The notes beneath the pieces are model-generated. The model did no database searches. It saw only the letters and a list, made by a program, of their open reading frames with translations, and was not told the origin of the DNA. From Acidisphaera sp035272265 (GTDB lineage Bacteria; Pseudomonadota; Alphaproteobacteria; Acetobacterales; Acetobacteraceae), in the NCBI GenBank assembly GCA_035272265.1, contig DATEQV010000019.1:1-26675 (forward strand): a stretch of DNA of 26,675 nucleotides, read 5' to 3'. Within the stretch, counting starts at the first letter, position 1. Each line of letters opens with the position of its first letter. Positions 13,589 to 22,590 of this stretch are shown piece after piece. Position numbers and translations under genes: made by a program.

Positions 13589-15805
13589 TCAGAAGGCGTG
13601 GAATCCGAACGAGCCGACGCTCTTGAACGTCATGCTGAAGAGCACCGTCGTGCCGGGGGTCGTGCCGTTGTAGTTCGTGTACAGCCTCGAGAATCGGACG
13701 TCGAAGATGTAGCACTCGTCCTCATACGCGCCTTCCGCCCCGAGAGCCACCATTTGGCCGAGCTGGAGGTCGCGCCGGGCGTAGGCGCTCACCCGGTAGA
13801 AGCCATGCTTGGCGGTGAAGCCGGCGGTGATTTCGTCGCGCGGCGTCAGATAATCCGAGTTCGGCGCCTGCGGGTTCTGGTTGTAGAGCGTGTAGGGATT
13901 GGTGCTGGTGTAGATGTAGCCGAGTGTCACGGCCAGCGGATCCCCCCCGACCGTGGCCGTCGCGTCGGCGAGCTCCGTCTTGAAGTTGCTCTGATTCAGC
14001 CGCGTGCGGTACAGCAGCGACAGCCAGGGCGCAGGCGAAAAGCCGACGTGGCCGACATAGTCGGTCGCGTGATGGTTCAGCCCGGTGCCGGGCGGCAGGG
14101 CGTTCAGGACCTCGGTCTGGTAGGCCTCGCCGACCTGCCCCTCGAGCACGGTGCCGTTGAGGTACCAGGCGCTCCGCATCGCCACGTTCAGCCGCGTGCC
14201 GCCGAACAGGCGATCGATCCCCGGCAGGTAGTTCCAGCCGAACAGGTTGGAGTCGGTGAACTGGAGGTCGAGGGCGTCCTCGTTCGGGATCTTGTTGAAC
14301 TGGCTGTCGCCGGTGTTCGGCCCGCTCACCACCTGGATATGCGGCTCGATGACCTGGGTGCCCCAGCTGCCGCTGTCGCGCACCAGCGGCCAGCGCCAGT
14401 CGAGCGCGCCCTGCGGCTGCGCACGCTCGGTCGAGTTGTTGGCGATGGTGCTCCAGTTCGGCTGCTGGTTGAGCTGGGTCGCGTTGTAGGCGGCCGCATC
14501 GAGGTGGAACTGGACCTGCCATTGATCGCCGATGTAGCCGGTGAATGGGCGCGAGTAGGTGGCGCTCAGGCTCGCGCGCTGCGTATTGGTGCCGATCGTG
14601 CGGATGACGTTGAAGTCCTGCGTGTCCACCGACAGCCGTCCGCCCCAGTCGTCGACCGGGCCGACATAGCTGTACGTGTAGCGCGGCAGCACGATCGGCA
14701 GGTTGGCCGTCGAGATGCTGCTGACGAGGCCCTGGTAGAAGCGGGTATCGAGCCGCGAGTAGGCGCCGTCGCCGAAGCCCTCGACGTAGCCGTCGCTGGT
14801 CAGCACGGGCGACAGGCCGCCGAAGAAGCGGCCGAGCTGGTAGTCCTCGAGGTAAGTGACCGAGCTGGCGCGATCGATCGTGAACCCGTAGCGCCATGTG
14901 TCGTCGTAGTCGAACTTGCCGAGGGCATAGACCGCGCCTTGCGCCTGCCCGTTCACGTCGGCGCCGGACGCGTCGATCGACAGCGTGCCGTCGTTGAAGC
15001 GCCGACGGTACTGCAGCGCCAGATTCTCACCCGCCTTGGTGGTGAACAGCGGCGTGATCGTCGCGTCCGACTGGTCGTCGAGCACCGCGTAGTAGGGGAT
15101 GCCGGTGAACGCGCCGAGGCGGCTGTTGTAGCCGACGGTCGGGATCAGCAGGCCGCTCGCGCGCCGCACCGACGGGTCGGCGATGTTGAAGTAGGGGCTG
15201 TAGCCGACGGGGATGCCTTCCATCTGCAGCACCGCGTCGTAGAACTCGATGCGCTTGTTCTCGAGGTCCTGCACCGCCGAATACGCGCGGATCTGCCACA
15301 GCGGCGGGTGGTTGGGATCCTGCTTGCAGACGTTGCAGGTGGAATAGACGACGCGGGTGAGCTCGTCGATCTCGCCGCCGGTGCGCCGCGCGCCGTTGGC
15401 GGCGAGCTTGCCGTTCTCGGCGAGCTGTGCGCGCAGGCCGCGCAGCACCGCGTCCTTCATCCCCTCGGTCAGCTCGGCGTAGTCGCTGAACAGCACCTGG
15501 CCGTCGGGTTCGAGCAGCACGACGTGGCCGACGGCGGTCGCGACGTTGGTATTGCGGTCGAAGGTGATCTTGTCGGCGCGCAGCACGCGGTCGTTCTGCC
15601 ATGCCTCGACGTGGCCGCTGGCGGTGACGACGCCGCTGTCGCGGTCGTAGGTGACCTGGTCGGCGGTGAAGGTGACCGGCTGCCCGGTATTGATCGGCGC
15701 CGACCTGCCGCCGAGCGCGCTCAGCGCGCCCTGCGACGAGGCCCGAAGCGGCAGGAGCAGCGCCAGCGCCGCCATCAGCGCGATACCGACAGCGACGCGG
15801 CGCAC
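13589..15805 (-). CDS. lptD: LPS-assembly outer-membrane protein LptD
   Basis: LptD is the outer-membrane beta-barrel that, with LptE, inserts LPS into the outer leaflet. The 738-aa protein has a signal peptide (about 1-25), an LptA-like periplasmic domain (about 45-150, with VTASGHVEAWQNDRVLRAD) and a long C-terminal beta-barrel. It ends in Phe (FGFHAF), as expected for a BAM substrate. I see only three cysteines: Cys157 and Cys160 in a CNVC motif and Cys698 in DECYIF. E. coli LptD uses four. The start is GTG, 4 nt after the lptG stop, so it is probably coupled to lptG. Confidence 0.94.
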   Translation of the reverse strand: MRRVAVGIALMAALALLLPLRASSQGALSALGGRSAPINTGQPVTFTADQVTYDRDSGVVTASGHVEAWQNDRVLRADKITFDRNTNVATAVGHVVLLEPDGQVLFSDYAELTEGMKDAVLRGLRAQLAENGKLAANGARRTGGEIDELTRVVYSTCNVCKQDPNHPPLWQIRAYSAVQDLENKRIEFYDAVLQMEGIPVGYSPYFNIADPSVRRASGLLIPTVGYNSRLGAFTGIPYYAVLDDQSDATITPLFTTKAGENLALQYRRRFNDGTLSIDASGADVNGQAQGAVYALGKFDYDDTWRYGFTIDRASSVTYLEDYQLGRFFGGLSPVLTSDGYVEGFGDGAYSRLDTRFYQGLVSSISTANLPIVLPRYTYSYVGPVDDWGGRLSVDTQDFNVIRTIGTNTQRASLSATYSRPFTGYIGDQWQVQFHLDAAAYNATQLNQQPNWSTIANNSTERAQPQGALDWRWPLVRDSGSWGTQVIEPHIQVVSGPNTGDSQFNKIPNEDALDLQFTDSNLFGWNYLPGIDRLFGGTRLNVAMRSAWYLNGTVLEGQVGEAYQTEVLNALPPGTGLNHHATDYVGHVGFSPAPWLSLLYRTRLNQSNFKTELADATATVGGDPLAVTLGYIYTSTNPYTLYNQNPQAPNSDYLTPRDEITAGFTAKHGFYRVSAYARRDLQLGQMVALGAEGAYEDECYIFDVRFSRLYTNYNGTTPGTTVLFSMTFKSVGSFGFHAF

Positions 15806-15809
15806 CGCC

Positions 15810-16922
15810 TTAGCCGCCTTCCACGTGCAGCAGCAGGGTGATCGCGAGCATCAGGCCGGAGGCGGCCGGCGCCCAGGCCGCCAAGATCACCGGCAGCGCG
15901 CCCGATTGGCCGAACTCCTCGGCCACCCGGGAAACGACGAACAGGGCGAAACCGGCGGCCACACCGCTGCCCAGCATGCGCGCCACGCCGCCGCGCCGCG
16001 CCGGCCGCATCGAGAAGCCGGCCGCGACCAGCGCCATCGTGCCGGCGAGCAGCGGCATCGCGAGCAACGAGTTGAAATGCAGCCGGTGCCGGATCGACGA
16101 GAAGCCGGAGCGGTCGAGCAGGTTGATGAACCCCGGCAACGCCCACACCGACAGCGTGTCGGGCGAGGCGAAACTCTCCTGCACGCGCGTCACGGTCAGA
16201 TCGGTCGGCAGCGGCACGAGCGCGGCCAGCTGGGGCGGGCGGTCGGGCTCCAGCGTACGGGTGTCCTGCAGCCACCAATTGCCCTTCAGGAGCACCGCCC
16301 CCCTCGCCTCGATGCGCGAGAGCAGCCGGTCGGAGCTGTCGAGCCGGTAGACGCTCACCATCGTGGCGGTCAGGTCCTTGCCCTTCAGCACGACGTTCTT
16401 GGCATGGATGATGGCGACACCCTGGTGCTGCAGGCCGTCATCGGCCTGCCGCAGCCACATCTGCCCGCCGGTCAGCGCGACCGGGCCGCCGCTGGTGTTC
16501 AGATAGGCGTCCTGCATCTGCTCGGCGCGTGCGAACAGCACCGAGGACATCGGGCTGATCGCCGCGGTGTTGAAGGCGCCGAGCAGGATGGCGCACAGGA
16601 CCGGGCCGGAGAGGAATTGCCAAGCAGAGACGCCGGCGGCGCGCGCCACGATCAGCTCCGACGAGCGCGTCAGCCGCCAGAACGCGACGATCCCGCCCAG
16701 CAGAACCGCGAACGGCAGGATGTGCAGCGCGATGTAGGGCACGCGCAGCGCGGCGATCTCGCTGATGATCCCGAACGTCGCATCAGGCTTGGTGGCCGAG
16801 CGGCGCAGAAGCTCGATGAAGTCGAACAGCGACACGAGCCCGGTCAGCGAGGCGTGCATCACCATCGTCCAGCCGAAAAACTGGCGGGTGATGTAGAGCG
16901 TGAGCGTGATTGCCGCGTTCAT
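15810..16922 (-). CDS. lptG: LPS export ABC transporter permease LptG
   Basis: LptG pairs with LptF and the LptB ATPase to extract LPS from the inner membrane. The 370-aa protein has the family layout: two N-terminal membrane segments (about 15-35 and 60-85), a third near 105-125, a periplasmic beta-jellyroll (about 135-265) and three C-terminal segments. RSSELIVARAAGVS near residue 85-98 is a typical cytoplasmic coupling motif. ATG 16922 gives the usual MNAAITLTLYITRQF start; a longer frame to 16988 overlaps lptF. It lies 10 nt downstream of lptF. Confidence 0.94.
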   Translation of the reverse strand: MNAAITLTLYITRQFFGWTMVMHASLTGLVSLFDFIELLRRSATKPDATFGIISEIAALRVPYIALHILPFAVLLGGIVAFWRLTRSSELIVARAAGVSAWQFLSGPVLCAILLGAFNTAAISPMSSVLFARAEQMQDAYLNTSGGPVALTGGQMWLRQADDGLQHQGVAIIHAKNVVLKGKDLTATMVSVYRLDSSDRLLSRIEARGAVLLKGNWWLQDTRTLEPDRPPQLAALVPLPTDLTVTRVQESFASPDTLSVWALPGFINLLDRSGFSSIRHRLHFNSLLAMPLLAGTMALVAAGFSMRPARRGGVARMLGSGVAAGFALFVVSRVAEEFGQSGALPVILAAWAPAASGLMLAITLLLHVEGG

Positions 16923-16932
16923 CGCTCGGCGC

Positions 16933-18072
16933 TCATGCCGGGGCCGGACCGCGCCGGCCAAGCCGCAGGGCGGGCATCCGCGGGCCATACAGCAGCCAGA
17001 TGCACACCAGCGACGGCACGATCGCGTGGACGTACAGCAGCGGGATCATGGCGTTGTTGCGCGCCGCCAGATTGCCGAGCGCGAGGCCGAGCGCGAGGAG
17101 GCCGACGACCGCGCCGACGGCCGCCGCCGGCCGCAGGATGCCGCCGTGCCGCCGGAAGATGCCGGTCAGCACGGAATAGAGCGCGATGAAGGTGTACGAG
17201 ATGCAGGTCAGCGGCGAGGTGAGCCGCTTGTGTCCCTCGGCGCGCCATTTCGGGATGTCGCGCGCCACGCCGACATAGGCGGCGGGGTGCAGCAATTGGT
17301 ACAGCGGCACTTCGCTCATGTCGTGCAGGCGCTCGTTGTCCCCCTTCGATGCCTGCGACAGGTCAAGCGTGTTGGCCGCGAAGGTCAGCAGGTTCAGCCG
17401 GCCGGTCTTGTGGTCGATCTCCTGACGGCTGCCGTGCTCCAGCAGAACCTGTGGCCCGTTCGGTCCTTCGACCAGCCGTCCGCGCTCGGCGAAAATGGTC
17501 GAGTGATCATTCGCCTGGCGGGCATCGTCGACCATGATCCCTTCGAGCGCGCCGGACGGATCGCGCGCACGGATATAGACGGTCAGGTCGTCGCTGATCT
17601 GCGTGAAGACGCCTTCCTGCAGCAGGAAAGCCGCCACACGGTTGCGAATCTCGAACTGGAATTCGCGGAATGATTGAAGGCTCAGCGGAACCAGCCAGAG
17701 ATTGAGCGCATAGCAGGCCGCGGTCGCGATGATCCCGGACGCGAGCGCGGGGCGCGAGAGCGCGAAGGGCGACAGCCCGGCCGAGCGCATGACGGTCAGC
17801 TCGCGGTCGCCCGCGAGCCGCTGGTAGCTGAACTGCGTCACGACGAAGCAGGTGATCGGCAGGATCACCGCGACGAAGCTGGGAATCAGCAGCCCGGTCA
17901 GCTCCAGGAAGACGAAGAAGGACAGGCCGTGGTTGACCACCAGCTCGACGAAATGGAGGCTTTGCGTCAGCCAGATGAGCGCGGCAAGCCCGCCCGTGAC
18001 CGCGACAAGGGCGATGAAGACCTGGCGGAAGATGTAGCGGGCAATGCACGTGGGCGAGAGGCGGAACATCAT
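16933..18072 (-). CDS. lptF: LPS export ABC transporter permease LptF
   Basis: LptF is the partner permease of LptG in the LptB2FG complex. The 379-aa protein starts MMFRLSPTCIARYIFRQVF and has the coupling motif GDRELTVMRSAGLSP (about 87-101). Membrane segments flank a periplasmic jellyroll domain (about 135-260). Two adjacent ATGs (18072 and 18069) are possible; AGGAG lies 15 nt upstream, an unusually long spacing, so the start is uncertain by a codon. It opens the lptF-lptG-lptD-surA-rsmA block. A 108-bp gap upstream separates it from an unrelated FAD oxidoreductase gene. Confidence 0.94.
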   Translation of the reverse strand: MMFRLSPTCIARYIFRQVFIALVAVTGGLAALIWLTQSLHFVELVVNHGLSFFVFLELTGLLIPSFVAVILPITCFVVTQFSYQRLAGDRELTVMRSAGLSPFALSRPALASGIIATAACYALNLWLVPLSLQSFREFQFEIRNRVAAFLLQEGVFTQISDDLTVYIRARDPSGALEGIMVDDARQANDHSTIFAERGRLVEGPNGPQVLLEHGSRQEIDHKTGRLNLLTFAANTLDLSQASKGDNERLHDMSEVPLYQLLHPAAYVGVARDIPKWRAEGHKRLTSPLTCISYTFIALYSVLTGIFRRHGGILRPAAAVGAVVGLLALGLALGNLAARNNAMIPLLYVHAIVPSLVCIWLLYGPRMPALRLGRRGPAPA

Positions 18073-18180
18073 CGGCCGGGGCAAAGGCTCCTGACGGGCC
18101 GGGCGGCGACCGGCGGGGCCTCGGTTGTGCGGCAAAGAGGGCGGCGGTGCAAACCCTTCGGGGCCGACGATCAGCCGCCG

Positions 18181-19263
18181 TCAGAAGGCTTGGCCCGCGT
18201 GCAACCGCCGCTCGGCGGCGGGGTCGATCCGGGTGGCGCGGGCGCTCGCGCGCAGCACGATCGGGGCGGCGCGGCAGGCTGCGACGGCCGAGAGGCGGCC
18301 GATGGCGGTGCCGAGGAACCGCTGCATCGCGTGGGCGCGCGCGACCTGGCCGCGCACCGTCCGCCGCAATGCCGTGTGGTAGGCGCGGGCGTCGCCGCCG
18401 GCGGCGAGCACGCGCGCGGCCAGCGTGCCCGAATGCAGGGCGATCGAGACGCCGTCCCCGGTCAGCGACGGGATCACCGCCGCCTGATCGCCGAGCCGCC
18501 AGAACCGCTCGTCGGGGCGCGGCGCGTGAACATGGCCGTAGGCGAGGCCGCTGATCGCGAGCGGGCGGGCCAGCAGCGGCACCGCATCGTCCAGCCTGCG
18601 ATCGAGATGCGGGCTGACCCAGCGCAACGACTCGATCAAGCCATCGAATCCGCCGCAGGACTGCAGCCGCGACCGCTTGGCCAGCAAGCAGAGCGTGGCC
18701 GTGTCGTCCTCGACGAGCTGCAGCCCCGCATAGCCGCCGGCATAGAGCACCAGTTCCACGTTGCCGCGGAGCGCCTCGGTCTGGGGCGCGCGTAGCCGCA
18801 GATAGGTCTTGAAGCCGACGAGCGGACCCGGCCGACCGACGCGCGCCACACCGCGCAAGGCGTGCTTGCCGGTCGCGACCAGCACGTCCGCGACCTCGAT
18901 GTCGTCGAGGACGCGGACATGCGTGCCTGCGCGCACGTCGACGCCCGCGTCCCGCGCCGCATCGAGCAGCGCGGCGTCCAGTGTGCGCCGCGTCAGCCCG
19001 CAGGCGGCGAAGGGTAGAGCTGCGACCGCCTCTCGCCGGCCGGAGACGAGGCGGACGCGATCGATCGGCGCCGCGCCGAGCCGCGCGGGATCGACCCCGC
19101 AGGCGCGCAGGCTGCGCAGCGCCTCGGCGCTCAAGAAGTCGCCGCAGACCTTGTGCACGGGTCCGCTCTCGCGTTCCAGCACGGTCACGCGGCGGCCGGC
19201 ACGGGCGAGGTGGATCGATGCGGCCGATCCGGCCGGACCGCCGCCGATCACGACGGTGGTCAT
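18181..19263 (-). CDS. FAD-dependent oxidoreductase, geranylgeranyl-reductase/UbiH-like
   Basis: This 360-aa flavoprotein has the dinucleotide fold VVIGGGPAGSAA (4-15), an acidic residue ending the second strand (Glu30), KVCGDFLS (38-45) as in the geranylgeranyl-reductase family, and the second FAD motif GDQAAVIPSLTGDG (258-271). It probably hydroxylates or reduces a lipid or aromatic product. Its start overlaps the methyltransferase stop by four bases (ATGA), so it belongs to the type III PKS operon. By position it would tailor the polyketide, as the flavoprotein does in the Streptomyces srs phenolic-lipid pathway; that role is inferred. Confidence 0.82.
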   Translation of the reverse strand: MTTVVIGGGPAGSAASIHLARAGRRVTVLERESGPVHKVCGDFLSAEALRSLRACGVDPARLGAAPIDRVRLVSGRREAVAALPFAACGLTRRTLDAALLDAARDAGVDVRAGTHVRVLDDIEVADVLVATGKHALRGVARVGRPGPLVGFKTYLRLRAPQTEALRGNVELVLYAGGYAGLQLVEDDTATLCLLAKRSRLQSCGGFDGLIESLRWVSPHLDRRLDDAVPLLARPLAISGLAYGHVHAPRPDERFWRLGDQAAVIPSLTGDGVSIALHSGTLAARVLAAGGDARAYHTALRRTVRGQVARAHAMQRFLGTAIGRLSAVAACRAAPIVLRASARATRIDPAAERRLHAGQAF

Positions 19264-19973
19264 CGGATGCGCGACACCTCGATGCGGAACGGGAAGCGTT
19301 CGCGCGCCGTGGCGAGGTTCGACAGTCCGGCCTCGTCGATCGCCGCACGCCATTCGTCGACAATCAGGCTGCTGACGATCGAGACCTGGCCATCGTATCG
19401 GATGAAGCGATGCCAGCCCATCGCGCGGGCCAGCAGCGGAAACCCGTAATAGGGGAACCAGTGCCGCCGCAGGTCGAGCACGAGCCAGCCGCGCACGGCG
19501 CGCTCCTCCATCCAGCGGAGGAACAGCGGCAAGGTCGCGTCGTCCAGGTGGTGCGCGAACTGCGACGAGACGATGAAATCGGGCGGCGGATCGGGCTGGT
19601 ACCCGAACACGTCCCCGGTGACGTAGCGGATCATGCTGGCCGGTTCCGCCTCGGCGGCCGCACGCGCGCTCCATGGGTTGAGGTCGATGCCCGTCAGAGT
19701 CGCGTCGGTCCCGCGCCGCTCCGCCCAGCGCGCGACGGTGCGCAGCAGGTCGCCATAGCCGCAGGCGACGTCGAGGAGTGAGAAGCTCGATGCCTCGCCG
19801 AGCGCGGCATCAAGCCAGCGCAGCGCGGGTGCGTGCGTGCGGGTGACTACGTTCACCCGCGACAGGTCGCGGATGCAGCGGCGGTAGTCGTCGTAGTCGC
19901 GGCAGTCGGTGTCCATCAGCTCCGCCGCCGTGCTGCGGCGGGCGAACCGTCCGGTCGCCAGCGCCCGCGCCAT
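19260..19973 (-). CDS. Class I SAM-dependent methyltransferase of the type III PKS operon
   Basis: This 237-aa protein has the SAM-binding motif LLDVACGYGD (66-75), an acidic residue in TGIDLNP (Asp97) and a SSQFAHHLDD motif (about 136-145) that replaces the usual post-II loop. A C-terminal region rich in Trp, Phe and Arg may bind a hydrophobic substrate. It lies 4 nt after the polyketide synthase gene and overlaps the FAD oxidoreductase gene by four bases, so all three are one translational unit. By context it would methylate the PKS product on oxygen or carbon. The substrate is not evident from the sequence. Confidence 0.85.
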   Translation of the reverse strand: MARALATGRFARRSTAAELMDTDCRDYDDYRRCIRDLSRVNVVTRTHAPALRWLDAALGEASSFSLLDVACGYGDLLRTVARWAERRGTDATLTGIDLNPWSARAAAEAEPASMIRYVTGDVFGYQPDPPPDFIVSSQFAHHLDDATLPLFLRWMEERAVRGWLVLDLRRHWFPYYGFPLLARAMGWHRFIRYDGQVSIVSSLIVDEWRAAIDEAGLSNLATARERFPFRIEVSRIR

Positions 19974-19977
19974 CGCG

Positions 19978-21048
19978 TCAGGCCGCCGGACGGAAGCGGA
20001 AGCTCTCGACGCTCAGGCCCGGCCCGAACGCCATCGCGACACCATCGCCGTCCCGCGGCCGGGCGCGGATGATGCGGTCGAGCACGAAGGGCAGCGTGGC
20101 TGACGACATGTTGCCGTAGCTGCGCAGCACCGCGCGGGAATGATCGAGCGCACGGGGCGCGAGCGACAGGCCGCTCTGCACCGCATCCAGGATCGAGCGC
20201 CCACCCGCATGGACCGCCCAGTGCGCGACGGCGGCCGGATCGCCGTTGCCGAACAGGTCGGCAGCGCCCCGCAGCAGGAAGCGGCGGATGCGGCCGGGCA
20301 CCGCGCCGGACAGATGCATCAGGAAGCCGGTGTCGCCGACATGCCAGGTGATCATGTCCGACGTCTCCGGGATCACGGCGGCGCGGAAGGCGCCGAGTTC
20401 CAGACCCTCGGGCCGCGCGGAGACGAGGCTCGCGCTGCAGCCGTCGCCGAACAGCATGAAGCTGAGCAGCTTCTCCAGCTCCGCGTCCTCCTGCAGGTGC
20501 AGGCTGGACAGCTCGACGTTGACCACCAGCACGACCGCGTCGGGTTCGGAGCGCACGATATGGCGCGCGAGCCGCAGCGAGTTGACCGCCGCGAAGCAGC
20601 CCATGAAGCCGACGATGGTGCGCTCTACCCCTGGGCGAAGGCCGAGGTTGCGCATCAGCTGGAAGTCGAGACCGGGCGCGGTGAAGCCGGTGCAGCAGGC
20701 GACGATCAGATGAGTGATCTCCTGACGCTGCGCGCCGAGGTCGAGCGCCGCGACGGCCTGCGTGGCGAGGGCGAGCGCCTCGTGTTCGAACCTCCGCATC
20801 CGCGCGGCGGTGCCGGGGAAGTCGCCGCGCATATAGAAGCCGTCCTGGACGAGGTTGGTCAGGCGCGGCGCCGGCGACGCCGCGAACACCGCGAAGCGAT
20901 GCTCGATGTCCGCCATTTCGGCCATGCGGTCCCACAGGGCGCGGCGGTGCTCGTCGTCCAGCACCGAACGGCCGTAGTCGACGAAATCCGCGTGGATGTC
21001 GTGGCGCGGCACCGCGGTGCCGACGCGGTTCAAATACACTCGTGTCAC
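19978..21048 (-). CDS. Type III polyketide synthase (chalcone/stilbene-synthase family)
   Basis: This 356-aa homodimeric-type ketosynthase has the complete type III triad: Cys151 in GFMGCFAAV, His280 in WAVHAGG and Asn313 in YGNMSSATLP. It also has CCTGFTAPG (118-126), MLFGDGCSA and the CHS-like loop FGPGLSVE (341-348). Such enzymes extend an acyl starter with malonyl-CoA and cyclise the chain to resorcinols, pyrones or related rings. The start is GTG 21048, with AGGA 7 nt upstream. It is first in a three-gene operon with a methyltransferase and an FAD enzyme. The product is unknown; an alkylresorcinol or alkylpyrone is a reasonable guess. Confidence 0.93.
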   Translation of the reverse strand: MTRVYLNRVGTAVPRHDIHADFVDYGRSVLDDEHRRALWDRMAEMADIEHRFAVFAASPAPRLTNLVQDGFYMRGDFPGTAARMRRFEHEALALATQAVAALDLGAQRQEITHLIVACCTGFTAPGLDFQLMRNLGLRPGVERTIVGFMGCFAAVNSLRLARHIVRSEPDAVVLVVNVELSSLHLQEDAELEKLLSFMLFGDGCSASLVSARPEGLELGAFRAAVIPETSDMITWHVGDTGFLMHLSGAVPGRIRRFLLRGAADLFGNGDPAAVAHWAVHAGGRSILDAVQSGLSLAPRALDHSRAVLRSYGNMSSATLPFVLDRIIRARPRDGDGVAMAFGPGLSVESFRFRPAA

Positions 21049-21105
21049 GGGCGGGTCCTGAGCTTTCCGAACGAAATGGGGCTGGGTCGGGAGGCTGGTC
21101 AGGGG

Positions 21106-22536
21106 TCAGGGTAGCACTTTTCCAGGATTGAGCAGGCCCGTCGGGTCGAGCGCATTCTTGATCCGGCGCATCAGCTCCAGCTCCGCCCCACCGCGCCACG
21201 CCGGCATCATGTAGGGCTTGAGCTGGCCCACCCCGTGCTCGGCCGAGAAACTGCCGCCGAGGTCGCGGACGACCGCGTTCACCGCGTCCATGATCTCGTG
21301 CGAGCGGGCGAGGAAGGCATCGGGATCCGCACCCTCCGACTGTTGCAGGTTCATGTGGATGTTGCCGTCGCCCATATGGCCGAAGGGCACAGGGCGAATG
21401 CCGGGGATCAGCGCCTCGCACGCCGCCGAGGCGCCGCGGATCAGCGCCGGCACCTGCGCGACGGGGACGGACACGTCGTTCTTCACCGACGCGCCGTCGC
21501 GTTTTTGCGCCTCCGCGTGTTCCTCGCGCAGCCGCCAGATCGCCGCGCGCTGCGCTACGCTCGCAGCGATCACCGCGTCGAGGACGGTGCCCTCCTCGAT
21601 CGCGGTTTCCAGCACCTCCTCGATCACGGCGCGCAGCCGCGCGCGGCGGCGCGGCGTGGACAGTTCGATCAGCGCATAGTGCTCGGCGGGTTGTGACAGC
21701 GGCAGCGTCGCACCTTCGATGTGCGCGAGCACCAGCCGCATCCCCGCGCCGGCCATGTACTCGAAGGCGACCAACGACGACGGATCCTCGGCGTGGAAGG
21801 CGCGGAACAGGTCGAGCGCCGCGTCCACCGACGGCAGGCCGCACAGTGCGACCTCCGTGGCGGCCGGCCGCGGCGCGAGCTTCAGCACGGCGGCGGTGAT
21901 GATGCCGAGCGTGCCCTCGCTGCCGGCGAACAGCTGGCGCAGGCAGTAGCCGGTGTTGTCCTTGCGCAGCCGGCGCAGCCCGTCCCACACCTGCCCGTCG
22001 GCCAGCACAACCTCCAGCCCGAGCACGAGGTCGCGCGCGTTGCCATAGCGCACGGTGTTGTTGCCGCCGGCGTTGGTCGCCAGCACGCCACCGATCTGCG
22101 CGCTGCCCTCGGACGCGATCGACAGCGGCAGCATCAGCCCGGCATCCGCGGCCGCGTCCTGCGCCGCCTTCAGGGTGACGCCGGCCTCCACCACCATCGT
22201 CATGCCCGCCGTGTCGATATCGCGCACACGAGACAGACGCGCCAGCGAGAGGATTATTTCGCCGGCCTCGCTCGCCGGCACCGCGCCGCCCACCATCGAC
22301 GTGTTGCCGCCCTGCGGCACCACCGCCACCCCCGCTTCAAGGCACAGGCGCACGGCCTGCGCCACCTCGTCCGTGTTCGCCGGGCGCAGCACGGCCGGCG
22401 TCGTGCGCCGATACAGCCCGCGCCAGTCGGTGGCATAGGCCGCCGTGTCGGCCGGTTCCGTCAGCACGCCGGGAGGGCCGAGCGCCGCGCGCAGGCGGTC
22501 GATCAGCGAGGCACGCAGCGAGGCGGTGTTTTGCAT
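21106..22536 (-). CDS. FAD-binding oxidase, D-lactate/D-2-hydroxyglutarate dehydrogenase type
   Basis: This 476-aa flavoprotein of the PCMH/VAO class has the FAD-binding segment PQGGNTSMVGGAV (74-86), IGGVLATNAGGNNTVRYGN (148-166) and FAGSEGTLGI. Its C-terminal oxidase domain carries FGHMGDGNIHMN (385-396) and SAEHGVGQ (431-438), typical of GlcD, Dld and D-2-hydroxyglutarate dehydrogenases. It would oxidise a D-2-hydroxy acid and pass electrons to a quinone or other acceptor; the precise substrate cannot be told. ATG 22536 follows a strong GGAGGA; 22 upstream in-frame codons are rejected. It lies 57 nt upstream of the PKS gene on the same strand. Confidence 0.9.
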   Translation of the reverse strand: MQNTASLRASLIDRLRAALGPPGVLTEPADTAAYATDWRGLYRRTTPAVLRPANTDEVAQAVRLCLEAGVAVVPQGGNTSMVGGAVPASEAGEIILSLARLSRVRDIDTAGMTMVVEAGVTLKAAQDAAADAGLMLPLSIASEGSAQIGGVLATNAGGNNTVRYGNARDLVLGLEVVLADGQVWDGLRRLRKDNTGYCLRQLFAGSEGTLGIITAAVLKLAPRPAATEVALCGLPSVDAALDLFRAFHAEDPSSLVAFEYMAGAGMRLVLAHIEGATLPLSQPAEHYALIELSTPRRRARLRAVIEEVLETAIEEGTVLDAVIAASVAQRAAIWRLREEHAEAQKRDGASVKNDVSVPVAQVPALIRGASAACEALIPGIRPVPFGHMGDGNIHMNLQQSEGADPDAFLARSHEIMDAVNAVVRDLGGSFSAEHGVGQLKPYMMPAWRGGAELELMRRIKNALDPTGLLNPGKVLP

Positions 22537-22541
22537 CACGG

Positions 22542-22547
22542 TCCTCC
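22542..22547 (-). promoter_or_regulatory. Ribosome binding site of the FAD-binding oxidase
   Basis: On the minus strand GGAGGA lies 5 nt before ATG 22536 and decides that start over the longer frame to 22602. Confidence 0.75.
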
Positions 22548-22590
22548 GGCCTCGACAGTACGGGCCGCCCGTGTTGTTGAGCAACCGGCC

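Noticed and set aside
13550..15841. Plus-strand 763-codon frame opposite lptD
   Set aside because: It is an antisense shadow of lptD, rich in Arg, Val and Gln, with no motif or ribosome site.
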